Shown: positions 51,852 to 60,899 of the stretch, piece by piece
How positions within the stretch are numbered: the stretch's first letter is position 1
How the letters are laid out: the number at the start of each line of letters is the position of its first letter
From: Acetobacter conturbans
GTDB taxonomy: Bacteria > Pseudomonadota > Alphaproteobacteria > Acetobacterales > Acetobacteraceae
DNA: 64,000 nucleotides
Reading direction: 5' to 3'
Assembly (NCBI RefSeq): GCF_011516755.1
Contig: NZ_WOSY01000002.1
Location: forward strand, 62,001-126,000
Notes under the pieces: generated by a model
Databases searched by the model: none
What the model was told of the DNA's origin: nothing
What the model saw: the letters and a program-made list of their open reading frames with translations, nothing else
Program-made: the position numbers and the translations under genes

Positions 51852-52952
51852 ATGAAAATCAACGGCGTACCGTATCGCAGTGTGTGGATCGATCAGACGG
51901 ACAACCGCACCGTCTGCATCTTTGATCAAACGAAACTGCCTTTTTCCCTCGTGACATTGCAGCTTACGACATCAGCCGAAGTCGCGCATGCCATCACCTC
52001 CATGCAGGTTCGAGGCGCTCCCCTGATCGGAGCGGTGGCGGCTTATGGTCTTGCCCTGGCACTGAGCAAGGATGCCAGTGATGCCGCAATGGAAGATGAA
52101 GCGGCAATGCTGGCGGCTACGCGGCCGACCGCCATCAATCTCCGCTGGGCCATTGAGCGTATGCTGACGAAATTACGTGCTGTGGCAGAAAAAGATCGCG
52201 TCGCAGTGGCCTATGACGAGGCTGGACATATCTGTGATGAAGATGCCGCACAGAACGAAGCAATCGGCCGACATGGGCTCGAATTGATTCGCGAGATCGC
52301 AAAAAACAAGAAATCAGGCGAAAAAATCAATATCCTGACCCACTGCAATGCAGGCTGGATCGCGACGGTTGACTGGGGTACCGCTCTCGCCCCTATCTAC
52401 ATGGCGTATGATGAAGGACTGCCGGTGCATGTCTGGGTCGATGAAACCCGACCTCGTAATCAGGGTGCCGCTCTTACGGCGTGGGAGCTGGGCAGTCACG
52501 GTGTGCCGCATACCGTGATCGTGGATAACGCGGGCGGTCACCTTATGCAGCACGGCAAGGTGGATCTGGTCATCGTCGGCACTGACCGTGTCACGGCGCA
52601 GGGCGATGTTGCCAACAAGATCGGCACGTATCTCAAGGCGCTGGCCGCTCACGACAATGGAATCCCCTTTTGGGTCGCCCTGCCCTCCACCACCATTGAC
52701 TGGCGGGTCAGAGACGGTCTGCGGGAAATTCCCATTGAGGAACGTTCGCCGCAAGAAGTCACCACCGTGACCGGTGAGACCGCAGCGGGTGAATTGCAGA
52801 CAGTCCGGATCACACCACAGGGCAGCAATGCAGCGAATCCCGCCTTTGACGTGACACCTGCCCGACTGGTCACAGGTTTGATTACCGAACGGGGCCGGTG
52901 CACCGCCAGCGCCGAGGGTCTGCGCAAGCTGTTTCCCGGGAGCATCTCCTGA
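51852..52952 (+). CDS. mtnA: S-methyl-5-thioribose-1-phosphate isomerase
   Basis: MtnA converts methylthioribose-1-phosphate to methylthioribulose-1-phosphate in methionine salvage. The 366-residue protein has [20 protein letters not shown] near residue 52, [20 protein letters not shown] with the catalytic Cys, [17 protein letters not shown] and the catalytic Asp in [20 protein letters not shown]. All are diagnostic and separate it from eIF2B-type regulatory relatives. No other mtn genes are adjacent, so the rest of the pathway must be elsewhere or this acts in a shortened shunt. Confidence 0.95.
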   Translation: MKINGVPYRSVWIDQTDNRTVCIFDQTKLPFSLVTLQLTTSAEVAHAITSMQVRGAPLIGAVAAYGLALALSKDASDAAMEDEAAMLAATRPTAINLRWAIERMLTKLRAVAEKDRVAVAYDEAGHICDEDAAQNEAIGRHGLELIREIAKNKKSGEKINILTHCNAGWIATVDWGTALAPIYMAYDEGLPVHVWVDETRPRNQGAALTAWELGSHGVPHTVIVDNAGGHLMQHGKVDLVIVGTDRVTAQGDVANKIGTYLKALAAHDNGIPFWVALPSTTIDWRVRDGLREIPIEERSPQEVTTVTGETAAGELQTVRITPQGSNAANPAFDVTPARLVTGLITERGRCTASAEGLRKLFPGSIS

Positions 52953-52984
52953 AATCGTCGCGTCTTGTCCGGCATCCGATCAAC

Positions 52985-53007
52985 TGGCGGATCCTCACGG
53001 TCCGCCA
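52985..53007 (+). terminator. 7-bp hairpin after mtnA
   Basis: TGGCGGA (52985-52991) pairs with TCCGCCA (53001-53007), 32 bases after the mtnA stop, followed by AGACTTTG. It is terminator-shaped but without a proper T-run. Confidence 0.4.
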
Positions 53008-53168
53008 AGACTTTGAAACGCATATAAAAAGGAGAGAGACGTACCGGACGCCATCTTCCTGTATGCGCCGGTTGGCGTTAAACAGACTCTAACATTATGT
53101 CTGACAGTCAGCCGTGGGCACATGCTGCCCCACTCAACCGGGGAACCAGAGGAAGCTCTGGCATGTAG

Positions 53169-54077
53169 ATGACCAAGATCGTGGCCCGCAAATCCTTCAT
53201 GCTGTGTGTGGCTCTGGCGGCCACTTCCTGCTCCCCTCATCCACAAGTTTCGCCCACTCCGGCACAAACACCGGTCGCCCAGTATCGCGGTGGTTTCGGC
53301 ACCCTTGCCTATGATCCTCATGTCCCGGACTTCGCCACACGAAACTTTACGCCCTTCAACCGGCAGGATGTCGTGGCAATCGCAATGCGTGAGTGGCGCC
53401 TCTTTGGCATGCCGGTCGATGATGACGACCCCGAACTGCGCCCGGAACCCACCACTGCAAGTGTAAAGCCCGAACGCGCTCCCGGCCTGTGGCAACGGGT
53501 CGGTGAATACTGGTGGATTGGGCAGGACCCGCAGGAAACGGAAGCGTCATGGAGCGGAAAATACGATGCCGAAGGGCGCATTTTTCCGTTCGAAAGTGAT
53601 GGTCATTACGCCTGGTCAGCAGCTTTCATTTCATATGTGATGCGTGTGGCGGGTGCGAACGATCGCTTCCCCTATTCGCCCAATCACTCGACCTACATCA
53701 ACGCAGCGGCTTCCGGCCAGTCCACAGGTCTGAGGGCACACGATCCCGGCAGTTACGTGCCTAAGCTGGGTGATCTTATCTGTACCGGGCGTGGAGGCAG
53801 CAAATCAGTCCGTTTCTCCAGCTTGCCCACGTCTTATGGCTTCCCGGCTCATTGCGGTTTTGTCGTCGCAACAGGTCAAAATGGACAGCCCTTCGGTCGG
53901 CAGCTGAGTATTATCGGCGGCAACATCGACGATGCCGTGGCGCTAACGCACGTCCCGACAGATTCCAACGGCGCTGTGGCTTCAGCCGATGGGCACAGCT
54001 ACGACACACGTTATCCGTGGTGTGCCGTGCTCGAAGTGCTGTATGACGCGGACGCAGAGCCGGACGCTGGTCGGTAA
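53169..54077 (+). CDS. DUF2272 domain lipoprotein
   Basis: A 302-residue protein with a signal peptide ending in the lipobox AATSC (Cys 21), a Pro-rich linker, then the DUF2272 domain: FNRQDVVAIAMREWRLFGMP, then GKYDAEGRIFPFESDGHYAW with SAAFISYVMRVAG, and LGDLICTGRGG with a later HCGFVV. The WSAAFIS and GDLIC segments look like those of NlpC/CHAP-like cysteine peptidase folds, so cell-wall work is possible but unproven. It is followed convergently by the rhodanese gene. Confidence 0.78.
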   Translation: MTKIVARKSFMLCVALAATSCSPHPQVSPTPAQTPVAQYRGGFGTLAYDPHVPDFATRNFTPFNRQDVVAIAMREWRLFGMPVDDDDPELRPEPTTASVKPERAPGLWQRVGEYWWIGQDPQETEASWSGKYDAEGRIFPFESDGHYAWSAAFISYVMRVAGANDRFPYSPNHSTYINAAASGQSTGLRAHDPGSYVPKLGDLICTGRGGSKSVRFSSLPTSYGFPAHCGFVVATGQNGQPFGRQLSIIGGNIDDAVALTHVPTDSNGAVASADGHSYDTRYPWCAVLEVLYDADAEPDAGR

Positions 54078-54113
54078 AACCAGCACCTCTCCGGGGTCAC
54101 GGCTTTCCTGTCG

Positions 54114-54542
54114 TCAGTTCTGGCGCCAGGGCAGACCCTCGGCCTTCCAGCCCGAGACTACTCCGCGATGCATGTCACCGTTGAGCGGACCTTCAAAGCC
54201 ATCCTCAACATTAAAAACCTTTTCGAACCCGTCGCCAGAGGCGGCGATGGCAGCAGAGCGACTGCGTGCCCCCGAGCGGCAGATGAAATAGAGCGGCTGG
54301 GATTTGTCGATGCCGGCTCCGCGCAATTCCTCAAGGAACTGACCGTTGATCAATCCACCCAGAAACTGCCAGCTGATGGTATAAACCCGCCGTCCCAGTT
54401 TCGAGATATCCGGCACCCCGACGAACTGCCATTCTTCAGGCGTTCTAACGTCAATCAGATACGCACCCGCATCTTTTTCGAGCGCGTCCCAGGTCGCGCG
54501 CGAGGGGATGTCTTTCACCATTTTCCCAGAAACTCCAGACAC
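54114..54542 (-). CDS. Rhodanese-like domain protein
   Basis: A single-domain protein of 142 residues with AYLIDVRTPEEWQFVGVPDI and the active-site loop YFICRSGARSRSAA, where the Cys carries the persulfide. It may transfer sulfur from thiosulfate or a desulfurase. The start may be 54542 or the ATG at 54521. It is divergent from cysK with 117 bases between starts, fitting a sulfur-metabolism neighbourhood. Confidence 0.88.
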   Translation of the reverse strand: MSGVSGKMVKDIPSRATWDALEKDAGAYLIDVRTPEEWQFVGVPDISKLGRRVYTISWQFLGGLINGQFLEELRGAGIDKSQPLYFICRSGARSRSAAIAASGDGFEKVFNVEDGFEGPLNGDMHRGVVSGWKAEGLPWRQN

Positions 54543-54659
54543 TCAGATTTCGGGATGTTGCGTTATTGCCCGCAGGCATGCTCCATCCATGGCAAACCTG
54601 ATTGCATGCGGTGACAACACGCGCTAGCCCCAATCTCAACAGGACAAAAGGCAGACAGC

Positions 54660-55700
54660 ATGACCTCGACACCCAACTCCCTGTCGCTTCCCGGCTGGAC
54701 CACCAGCTCGCGTGACATGACAGGCGCCATCGGCGGCACTCCTCTGATCCGTCTGACACGTGCGTCGGAAGCGACGGGATGCGAGATTTTCGGCAAGGCC
54801 GAGTTCATGAATCCCGGTGGGTCCGTGAAGGATCGCGCGGCGCTGGCGATCATCGAGGATGCCGAGAAGCGTGGTCAGCTCAAGCCGGGCGGAACCATTG
54901 TTGAAGGCACGGCAGGTAATACCGGCATTGGCCTCACACTTGTCGCCAATGCCCGTGGATATAAGTGCATCATCATCATGCCGGAAACGCAGAGTCAGGA
55001 GAAAATCGATTTTCTCCGCATGATCGGTGCGGATCTGCGCCTCGTCCCTGCCAAGCCTTATCGTGACCAGGGCAATTACGTACATGTCTCGCGCAGGATT
55101 GCCGAAGAGAACGGCTTTCTCTGGGCCAACCAGTTTGACAATGTGGCCAACCGCGAAGGCCACCGCCATACTACGGCCCCCGAAATCTGGGAGCAGCTCG
55201 ACGGCCGCGTGGATGCCTTTACCTGCGCCTGCGGCACCGGCGGCACACTGGCGGGAACAGCGCTCGGTCTTGAAGATTGCTCTCGTCAGGCTGGCACGGA
55301 GCGTCCGGATATCGTTCTCGCCGACCCTGAAGGTTCTGGTCTTTATGGCTGGGTGAAGTCCAATGATCTGTCTGTGAGCGGCTCTTCCATCACCGAAGGT
55401 ATTGGCCAATCCCGCATCACGGCCAACCTTGAAGGGGCTCCGATTGACGATGCGGAGCGGATTCCGGATGCGGAAGCGCTGGAACAGATTTACAGCCTGC
55501 TCATCCACGAAGGACTTTCCGTGGGTGGCTCTTCGGGCATCAATGTCGCGGCTGCCATCCGCGTGGCCCGACGCCTTGGAGCAGGCCACCGGATCGTGAC
55601 GATCCTGTGCGACGGCGGAGCCAGATATCAGTCCAAGCTGTTCAATCCGGAATTTCTGCGCTCGAAGGATCTTCCTGTGCCATCATGGCTCGATAAATAA
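54660..55700 (+). CDS. cysK: Cysteine synthase A (O-acetylserine sulfhydrylase)
   Basis: This PLP enzyme makes cysteine from O-acetylserine and sulfide. It has the PLP lysine in NPGGSVKDRA (Lys 57), the substrate loop EGTAGNTGIGL, the phosphate cup CGTGGTLAGT and the C-terminal SSGINVAAAIRVARRL. At 346 residues it is slightly longer than E. coli CysK because of insertions near 285-300. AAAGG lies before the ATG. It completes the pathway that begins with cysHDNC elsewhere in the window. Confidence 0.93.
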   Translation: MTSTPNSLSLPGWTTSSRDMTGAIGGTPLIRLTRASEATGCEIFGKAEFMNPGGSVKDRAALAIIEDAEKRGQLKPGGTIVEGTAGNTGIGLTLVANARGYKCIIIMPETQSQEKIDFLRMIGADLRLVPAKPYRDQGNYVHVSRRIAEENGFLWANQFDNVANREGHRHTTAPEIWEQLDGRVDAFTCACGTGGTLAGTALGLEDCSRQAGTERPDIVLADPEGSGLYGWVKSNDLSVSGSSITEGIGQSRITANLEGAPIDDAERIPDAEALEQIYSLLIHEGLSVGGSSGINVAAAIRVARRLGAGHRIVTILCDGGARYQSKLFNPEFLRSKDLPVPSWLDK

Positions 55701-55726
55701 ACATATCGGGATAGAGATTTGATTAT

Positions 55727-55768
55727 TCAGCATTTCCTTTTTTAAGGCCAATAAAAAGAAAATGCTGA
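55727..55768 (+). terminator. Long hairpin after cysK
   Basis: TCAGCATTTCCTTTTTT (55727-55743) pairs with AAAAAGAAAATGCTGA (55753-55768) with one mismatch. It begins 26 bases after the cysK stop and can end that transcript. Confidence 0.65.
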
Positions 55769-55844
55769 CTTTCGATCTTAGGAAGATCAGGCAAGTATCT
55801 TATTATAAAGCATAAAATAACCTAGAAAGCGCAGGGAGGTGTGT

Positions 55845-56045
55845 TTTCCAAGGGAAGTAAGCTCTACGCCGCAGGTGATAGGTTAGGCAACGGGACGGTC
55901 ATTCGTCCCCCAGCGCTCCCCGTCCGACTTCGGAGCAAAATCATTGCGCGCACTCGTCATGCACAATGACATTCACACTCAGGAAATGTGGGTTGGTCTG
56001 ACACTTGCACGGGGGCTGTGAAGACAAGCGGTCGATACGCTCTCA
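55845..56045 (+). ncRNA. Candidate structured non-coding RNA (class unknown)
   Basis: This 200-base stretch has no gene but several compact hairpins in a row: GGGACG/CGTCCC at 55892-55909, GCTCC/GGAGC near 55914-55938, and CATTG/CAATG near 55943-55969. It is more GC-rich than the AT-rich DNA before it (with a TAAAAT-like box near 55813) and ends at a strong terminator hairpin. This layout would fit a small RNA such as 6S, but I could not match a known secondary structure. The cobalamin riboswitch and SRP RNA signatures are absent. Confidence 0.3.
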
Positions 56046-56085
56046 GCCTTCCCTATGTTGCGGACATAGGGAAGGCTTCTCTATC
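56046..56085 (+). terminator. Strong 13-bp intrinsic terminator
   Basis: GCCTTCCCTATGT (56046-56058) is inverted exactly at 56064-56076 with a 5-base loop and is followed by TTCTCTAT. It lies 345 bases after cysK, beyond another hairpin, so it suggests a separate short transcript ending here. The remaining bases to serC (56086-56302) show nothing clear. Confidence 0.65.
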
Positions 56086-56302
56086 AGCGCCACCAGCCAG
56101 AACCCCCACGCCCCATGATCCGGCTTTGTGAGCAATTAAGAAGACAGCCCGCTGGCACCATCAAGGCATGCCAGCATGCAGTATTTTTACTGAACTCCGA
56201 CATCTTTTTTAGAAAACAAAAACCGGGAACGATGAGTGTAAAGCGCCCTCATCGGTAAGAAATCATTCTCCCCGATGAGGCTTGCCTGCAATCCAGATGG
56301 GA

Positions 56303-57493
56303 CTACCGAGTGAATGTATGTCTCGCCTCAGCTTCCGCCCAGTCGAGCCAGGGAAGAAGGGCCGCGATATCCGAGGTTTCGACCGTCGCGCCACCCCAGA
56401 TGCGTAGCCCCGCAGGCGCATCTCTGTAGCTGGCAATGTCGTAAGCCACACCTTCACGGGCCAGAAGACCGGCGATCTCTTTCGCTGCTTTGGCCTGCGT
56501 TTCCTCATCCAGCACTGTGAACCACGGCGCCACAATACGCAGACAGATCGCCGTGCTGGATCGGGTGGCTGCATCCCGAGCGAGAAACTCAGCCCATTCA
56601 GATGTCTTTTCCCATGCTTCCACAGCAGCCAGATTGGCTTTGCTACGGGAGATCAGACCTTGCAGACCACCCGCACTTTCAGCCCATCTCAATCCGTCGA
56701 GCGCATCTTCCACGCAGAGCATGGAGGGCGTGTTGATCGTGTCGCCCCGGAAAATACCTTCGATCAGCTTTCCCTTGGACGTAAGCCGAAAAACCTTGGG
56801 CAGAGGACGTGGCGCAGGGCCTTCTTCGAGGCGAGCGACAGCGCGGGGTGACAGCGCCAGCATCCCATGCGCGGCCTCTCCACCGAGGACCTTCTGCCAC
56901 GACCACGTCACCACATCGAGCTTCTCCCACGGCAGGTCCATGGCAAAGGCCGCAGAAGTGGCATCGCAGATCACCAGCCCTTCATGGTCGGCGGGGATGG
57001 CCGCATCGTCAGGCAGCTTAACGCCAGAGGTCGTGCCATTCCATGCCAGCACCACGTCCCGGGACCAGTCCACGTCTGCGAGGGATGGCAACGCGCCGTA
57101 GTCGGCCGTCAGCACACGGGCATCGAGTTTCAACTGGGCGGTAATGTCGTTTGCCCACGTCGCGGAAAAACTTTCGAAGGCCAGAACATCAACGGGGCGC
57201 GTGCCGAGCAGCGACCAGAGGATCATCTCAACCGCTCCGGTATCGGAGCCGGGGACGATCCCGAGCCGCCAGCCTTCCGGCATGCCAAGAACGGCGGCAG
57301 AACGGTCAATGACCTCTTTCAGCCGGGCCCGTCCTTCCGGAGCGCGGTGCGAACGACCGAGCAATGCACCGGAAAGAGCTTCAATCGTCCAGCCCGGGCG
57401 CTTGGCGCAGGGGCCGGAGGAAAAGGCAGGATTAGCAGGGCGTGCCAAAGGCTTGCCCGGACGAGAAGACACAGGCGTTGCGGTAACTGTCAT
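56303..57493 (-). CDS. serC: Phosphoserine aminotransferase
   Basis: SerC makes O-phosphoserine from 3-phosphohydroxypyruvate and glutamate with PLP. The 396-residue protein belongs to the longer alphaproteobacterial type, with [18 protein letters not shown] at the start, the early [29 protein letters not shown] and the PLP lysine in [14 protein letters not shown]. It is monocistronic here; serA is not seen in the window. Serine made by this route feeds the O-acetylserine used by nearby cysK. Confidence 0.93.
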   Translation of the reverse strand: MTVTATPVSSRPGKPLARPANPAFSSGPCAKRPGWTIEALSGALLGRSHRAPEGRARLKEVIDRSAAVLGMPEGWRLGIVPGSDTGAVEMILWSLLGTRPVDVLAFESFSATWANDITAQLKLDARVLTADYGALPSLADVDWSRDVVLAWNGTTSGVKLPDDAAIPADHEGLVICDATSAAFAMDLPWEKLDVVTWSWQKVLGGEAAHGMLALSPRAVARLEEGPAPRPLPKVFRLTSKGKLIEGIFRGDTINTPSMLCVEDALDGLRWAESAGGLQGLISRSKANLAAVEAWEKTSEWAEFLARDAATRSSTAICLRIVAPWFTVLDEETQAKAAKEIAGLLAREGVAYDIASYRDAPAGLRIWGGATVETSDIAALLPWLDWAEAEARHTFTR

Positions 57494-57509
57494 GAAACAT
57501 CCGGAATGC

Positions 57510-57594
57510 TGGTGCGAGAGGGGGGATTCGAACCCCCATACCTAAAAGGCGGTCGATTTTGAGTCGACTGCGTCTACCATTCCGCCACTCTCGC
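57510..57594 (-). tRNA. tRNA-Leu (CAA)
   Basis: Read on the minus strand: acceptor GCGAGAG with CTCTCGC, D arm GGCGGAATGGTAGACGC, anticodon stem GTCGA/TCGAC around CTCAAAA (anticodon CAA, reads UUG), a long variable arm, T loop TTCGAAT and an encoded CCA. It is 85 bases long, just upstream of serC. Confidence 0.97.
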
Positions 57595-57646
57595 GACTGC
57601 CTGTCCTCTACCAGCATCTGCGCCTTCAGGAAAGACGCCAATCCGT

Positions 57647-58294
57647 TCAGGCGGCGTGTTCATCCATCAGAGGCACGCGCGAAAGACGCGCCATGGTCTG
57701 GCGATAATGCTCGACCTCTGGAGGATAGATGACACCCTTGATGATCGACATGCTGTGCAGCGTGGCGAACAGATGGATATCGTCGGTCGAAAGCGTACCA
57801 TTCACGGCTTCAACCGACCGTATCAGCGGAGCGAGCGTCTGGAGGTGGGTGTTGAGTGCCGCGACAAAGTCGGACCCGTCCTCCAGCAAGGTGGCGAACT
57901 GCCCGCAGGATGGTTCTTTCTTGCGCACAAAATAGGCGCGTGCGGCTGTCGTGGCGAATTCGGGGAATGGCGCACACGCGACACGCGGCAGCATGAGCTT
58001 GTACAGGATCGGTCCGGCAGCGGACAGCCAGTCGGAGATGGGCGGACTGACGGTTTCGGACAGCCGGTTTTTCCCGATATTGTCGATATGGGCGACAATA
58101 TCCATGCTCTCGCCCATGAATTTCCCGTCTTCTTCGAGAATAGGCAGCAGTTTCCGGCCGATCATCCGGATCGGGCCGGCCTCGTCATCATTCAAAAGAT
58201 ATCTGATCTCGACCGGAATGTCCTTGAGGCCGAAAATCATCCGCGCCTTTACGCAAAACGGACAATGTTCATAAACGTAAAGTGTGCGGACCAT
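57647..58294 (-). CDS. grxB: Glutaredoxin 2 (GST-fold)
   Basis: A 215-residue protein with the dithiol site CPFC (Cys 11 and 14), LLPILEEDGKFMGESMDIVA (glutathione site) and a C-terminal all-helical domain (DFVAALNTHLQTLAPLIRSV). This is the GrxB type, which is GST-like and larger than classic glutaredoxins. It catalyses glutathione-dependent disulfide exchange in the cytosol. Its start lies three bases from the argC stop, so it is probably co-transcribed downstream of argC. Confidence 0.9.
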   Translation of the reverse strand: MVRTLYVYEHCPFCVKARMIFGLKDIPVEIRYLLNDDEAGPIRMIGRKLLPILEEDGKFMGESMDIVAHIDNIGKNRLSETVSPPISDWLSAAGPILYKLMLPRVACAPFPEFATTAARAYFVRKKEPSCGQFATLLEDGSDFVAALNTHLQTLAPLIRSVEAVNGTLSTDDIHLFATLHSMSIIKGVIYPPEVEHYRQTMARLSRVPLMDEHAA

Positions 58295-58297
58295 CGT

Positions 58298-59236
58298 TCA
58301 TTCTCCTCTCCCGGGGGAGACACCCAGCATCAGCGCGATATTCTGAATCGCCGCGCCGGACGCTCCCTTCCCCAGATTGTCCAGTCGCGCCGTCAGCACT
58401 GCGTTCCGCCCTTCGTGGTCGGCATGGACACGAAGCTCCATGCCGTCCTGTCCAGCCAGCGCGTCAGCCACAAGGGTGTTCTCAGCCTTGCAAACGGTCA
58501 CGAAAGATGAAGCGACATAGCGCTTCTCAAGAATGACACGCAGATCTTCGACAGTAGTTCCCTTCTCCAGAAGATTCATGTGGATCGGGATCGAGACGAT
58601 CATGCCTCGTGGAAAATGCCCCACTGACGGCACGAAAACCGGACGGTGCTCAAGAAGCGCGTGGCTCCGGATTTCAGGCAGATGCTTGTGGGCAAGATTC
58701 AGCCCGTACAGCAGGAAGGCGGGGCCCCCTTCGCGCTCCTGTTCCTCGATCATGGACCGTCCGCCACCGGTGTAGCCACTGATGGCGTTGATCGTCACCG
58801 GAAAGTCGGGGGCCATCACTCCTGCATCGACAAGCGGGCGCAAAAGCGCGATGGCGCCCGTCGGGTAGCAGCCGGGGTTAGAGACACGGTTCGCCCGCAT
58901 GATCGCTTCGGGCTGGTCCTCGGAAAGTTCGGGAAACCCGTAAACCCAGCCGGGAGCCGTGCGGAACGCCGTGCTTGCATCAAGGATTTTGGGGGCTTTT
59001 CGTCCATCGGTGGCCAGTTGCTCAACCATCGCGACCGCCTCTCTCGACGCGTCATCGGGCAGGCACAGCACCACCAGATCCGCCTCGGCCATCGCCTCGA
59101 CCCGCGCCTGAGGGTCCTTGCGGCGCGCCGGATCGACCGAATAGATCCGCACGGGCAGCGAGAGAAGACGCTCGCGAATTTCGAGCCCTGTCGTTCCCGC
59201 TTCGCCATCAATGAAAACAACGGGTTCGGCCATCAT
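58298..59236 (-). CDS. argC: N-acetyl-gamma-glutamyl-phosphate reductase
   Basis: ArgC reduces N-acetylglutamyl phosphate in arginine synthesis. The 313-residue protein is of the short class-2 type, with the NADP site FIDGEAGTTGLEIRERL, the catalytic Cys in VSNPGCYPTGAI and the later SVGHFPRGMIVSIPIHM. ATG 59236 follows AGCAGGAC; a longer in-frame start at 59380 would add an unconserved stretch. grxB follows after three bases. Confidence 0.94.
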   Translation of the reverse strand: MMAEPVVFIDGEAGTTGLEIRERLLSLPVRIYSVDPARRKDPQARVEAMAEADLVVLCLPDDASREAVAMVEQLATDGRKAPKILDASTAFRTAPGWVYGFPELSEDQPEAIMRANRVSNPGCYPTGAIALLRPLVDAGVMAPDFPVTINAISGYTGGGRSMIEEQEREGGPAFLLYGLNLAHKHLPEIRSHALLEHRPVFVPSVGHFPRGMIVSIPIHMNLLEKGTTVEDLRVILEKRYVASSFVTVCKAENTLVADALAGQDGMELRVHADHEGRNAVLTARLDNLGKGASGAAIQNIALMLGVSPGRGE

Positions 59237-59412
59237 GTCCTGCTTTCCTTTGCCGTATTCCGGTTCTCTATAACCATCCGGACTCTTCTGACGCGAGTCA
59301 GTTGGATGTTCATACACCTGAGAGGGCTTTGACACCCAAATGTCATAGTTACTTGCATCGCCGTTCAGCCTTCGGCACACTTCCGTAACGATTAATCAAT
59401 GTCCATGACGGG

Positions 59413-60843
59413 ATGAAGGTGGGAATGCAGGAAGTGACGGGGCCAACTGCCGGGCAGGATTCCGTGAGCCAGCTCAAAAGCCGTCATGTCACTATGATTG
59501 CTCTCGGCGGCGTTATCGGAGCGGGCCTGTTCGTTGGCAGCAGCGCGGCCATTGCCAGTTGCGGCCCTGCCGTCCTGCTGACCTTCGCCTTCACGGGTAT
59601 TCTCGTCATGGGCGTCATGCGCATGCTGGGCGAGATGCTGATTGCGCGTCCGGGGCTGGGTTCGTTCATCGATTATATCCGCGAAGGCTGCGGTCCGCGG
59701 GCCAGCTTCATGTCGGCATGGCTCTACTGGGCATTCTGGGTTGTCACCGTCGGCAGTGAGGCCATCGCCGGAGCGATCGTGCTGCAAAACTGGTTCGCCC
59801 TGCCCGTCTGGCTGATGGCCACGCTGCTCGTTATCGCTGTCGTGCTGATCAATGTGACGGCGGTGGGCATCTTCGGTGAATGTGAGTTCTGGCTCTCCCT
59901 CATCAAGGTCACATGCATCATCGCTTTTTGCGCTGTGGCCTGCGTGTATCTGACCGGAATTCTCGGTGGCCATCCGACACCGGTCAAGAATTTCGTGGGG
60001 CATGGAGGTTTCATGCCCCACGGCTGGGCGGCGCTGCTCTCCATTCTGCCGACCGTGCTGTTTTCGATGGTCGGCAGCGAGATCGCAACCGTCGCCGCGG
60101 CTGAATCAGCCGATGCCACGCGCAGTATCGCGCAGGTTACACGCACGATCGGCACCCGGATCAGCATCTTCTATATCGCGTCGCTCTTCCTCGTCCTGTG
60201 CGTGAAGCCATGGGATCAGATTGCCCCTGGGCAGTCGCCGTTCGTACTGGCCATGGAGGCCATGCACATCCCCGGCGCTCCGATGATCATCCGGATCGTC
60301 GTTCTCAGTGCGATCGTTTCCTGCCTGAACTCCTCCCTCTACGTGACGACACGCACGCTCCGCGGACTTGCCCAGCGCGGCGAAGCCCCGGCTCTCCTCG
60401 GTGTCACGGCTGGAAATGGAACGCCACGCGCAGCCGTACTGTTTTCGGGGCTGGTCGGGCTTCTCGTCGCCTTCTCCTCCATTCTTGCACCCGGCACGGT
60501 CTTTGCCTTCCTGCTGAGTGCGACGGGTGGCGTGATGCTGTTTGCCTACCTGTTCGTGGTGGTGGCCCACCTGCGCCTGCGTCGGCAGGCCATCGCCAGC
60601 GGTGCATCATGGCCGTATGTCGGCGTGCCGTTTTTTCCGATTGCGAATTATCTGGTGATTGGCGCCGTGCTCTTCGTAATCGCGGCAATGCTGGTCGAGC
60701 CTGAGCAACGCTCCACTGTCATTGCGAGTGTGGGGGCGTTCCTAGTCGCGGCTGTGGCGTTCAATTTTGTGCGACGTCCCGACGCCAGAAAAACCGTGAC
60801 TCCACCGCTGAGGATGGACACTTCCACCAGTCCGTCCCGATAA
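59413..60843 (+). CDS. Amino-acid permease (APC superfamily, AAT type)
   Basis: A 476-residue protein with 12 predicted helices. The start QLKSRHVTMIALGGVIGAGL, then FVGSSAAIASCGPAVLL is the first unwound helix of GabP/AnsP-like amino acid:proton symporters. FSMVGSEIATVAAAESADAT in helix 6 and SSLYVTTRTLRGLAQRGEAP in helix 8 also match that type. The substrate is probably a neutral or polar amino acid, but it cannot be fixed further. It is divergent from argC. Confidence 0.88.
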   Translation: MKVGMQEVTGPTAGQDSVSQLKSRHVTMIALGGVIGAGLFVGSSAAIASCGPAVLLTFAFTGILVMGVMRMLGEMLIARPGLGSFIDYIREGCGPRASFMSAWLYWAFWVVTVGSEAIAGAIVLQNWFALPVWLMATLLVIAVVLINVTAVGIFGECEFWLSLIKVTCIIAFCAVACVYLTGILGGHPTPVKNFVGHGGFMPHGWAALLSILPTVLFSMVGSEIATVAAAESADATRSIAQVTRTIGTRISIFYIASLFLVLCVKPWDQIAPGQSPFVLAMEAMHIPGAPMIIRIVVLSAIVSCLNSSLYVTTRTLRGLAQRGEAPALLGVTAGNGTPRAAVLFSGLVGLLVAFSSILAPGTVFAFLLSATGGVMLFAYLFVVVAHLRLRRQAIASGASWPYVGVPFFPIANYLVIGAVLFVIAAMLVEPEQRSTVIASVGAFLVAAVAFNFVRRPDARKTVTPPLRMDTSTSPSR

Positions 60844-60899
60844 GACAGGTTCTCGGAGGCCAGCGTGACAGAAAGGGCATCAGGGACCATGATGCCGCA

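Noticed and set aside
52995..53495. Minus-strand frame over the DUF2272 gene start
   Set aside because: Antisense to a lipoprotein gene with clear signal peptide and domain; no own domain.
55845..56045. Cobalamin riboswitch or SRP RNA upstream of serC/after cysK
   Set aside because: The conserved B12-box and the GGAAGCAG SRP loop were not found; the region is kept only as an unclassified RNA candidate.
56867..57562. Open frames ending in [16 protein letters not shown]
   Set aside because: The peptide comes from reading across the tRNA-Leu(CAA) gene; the upstream part is antisense to serC.
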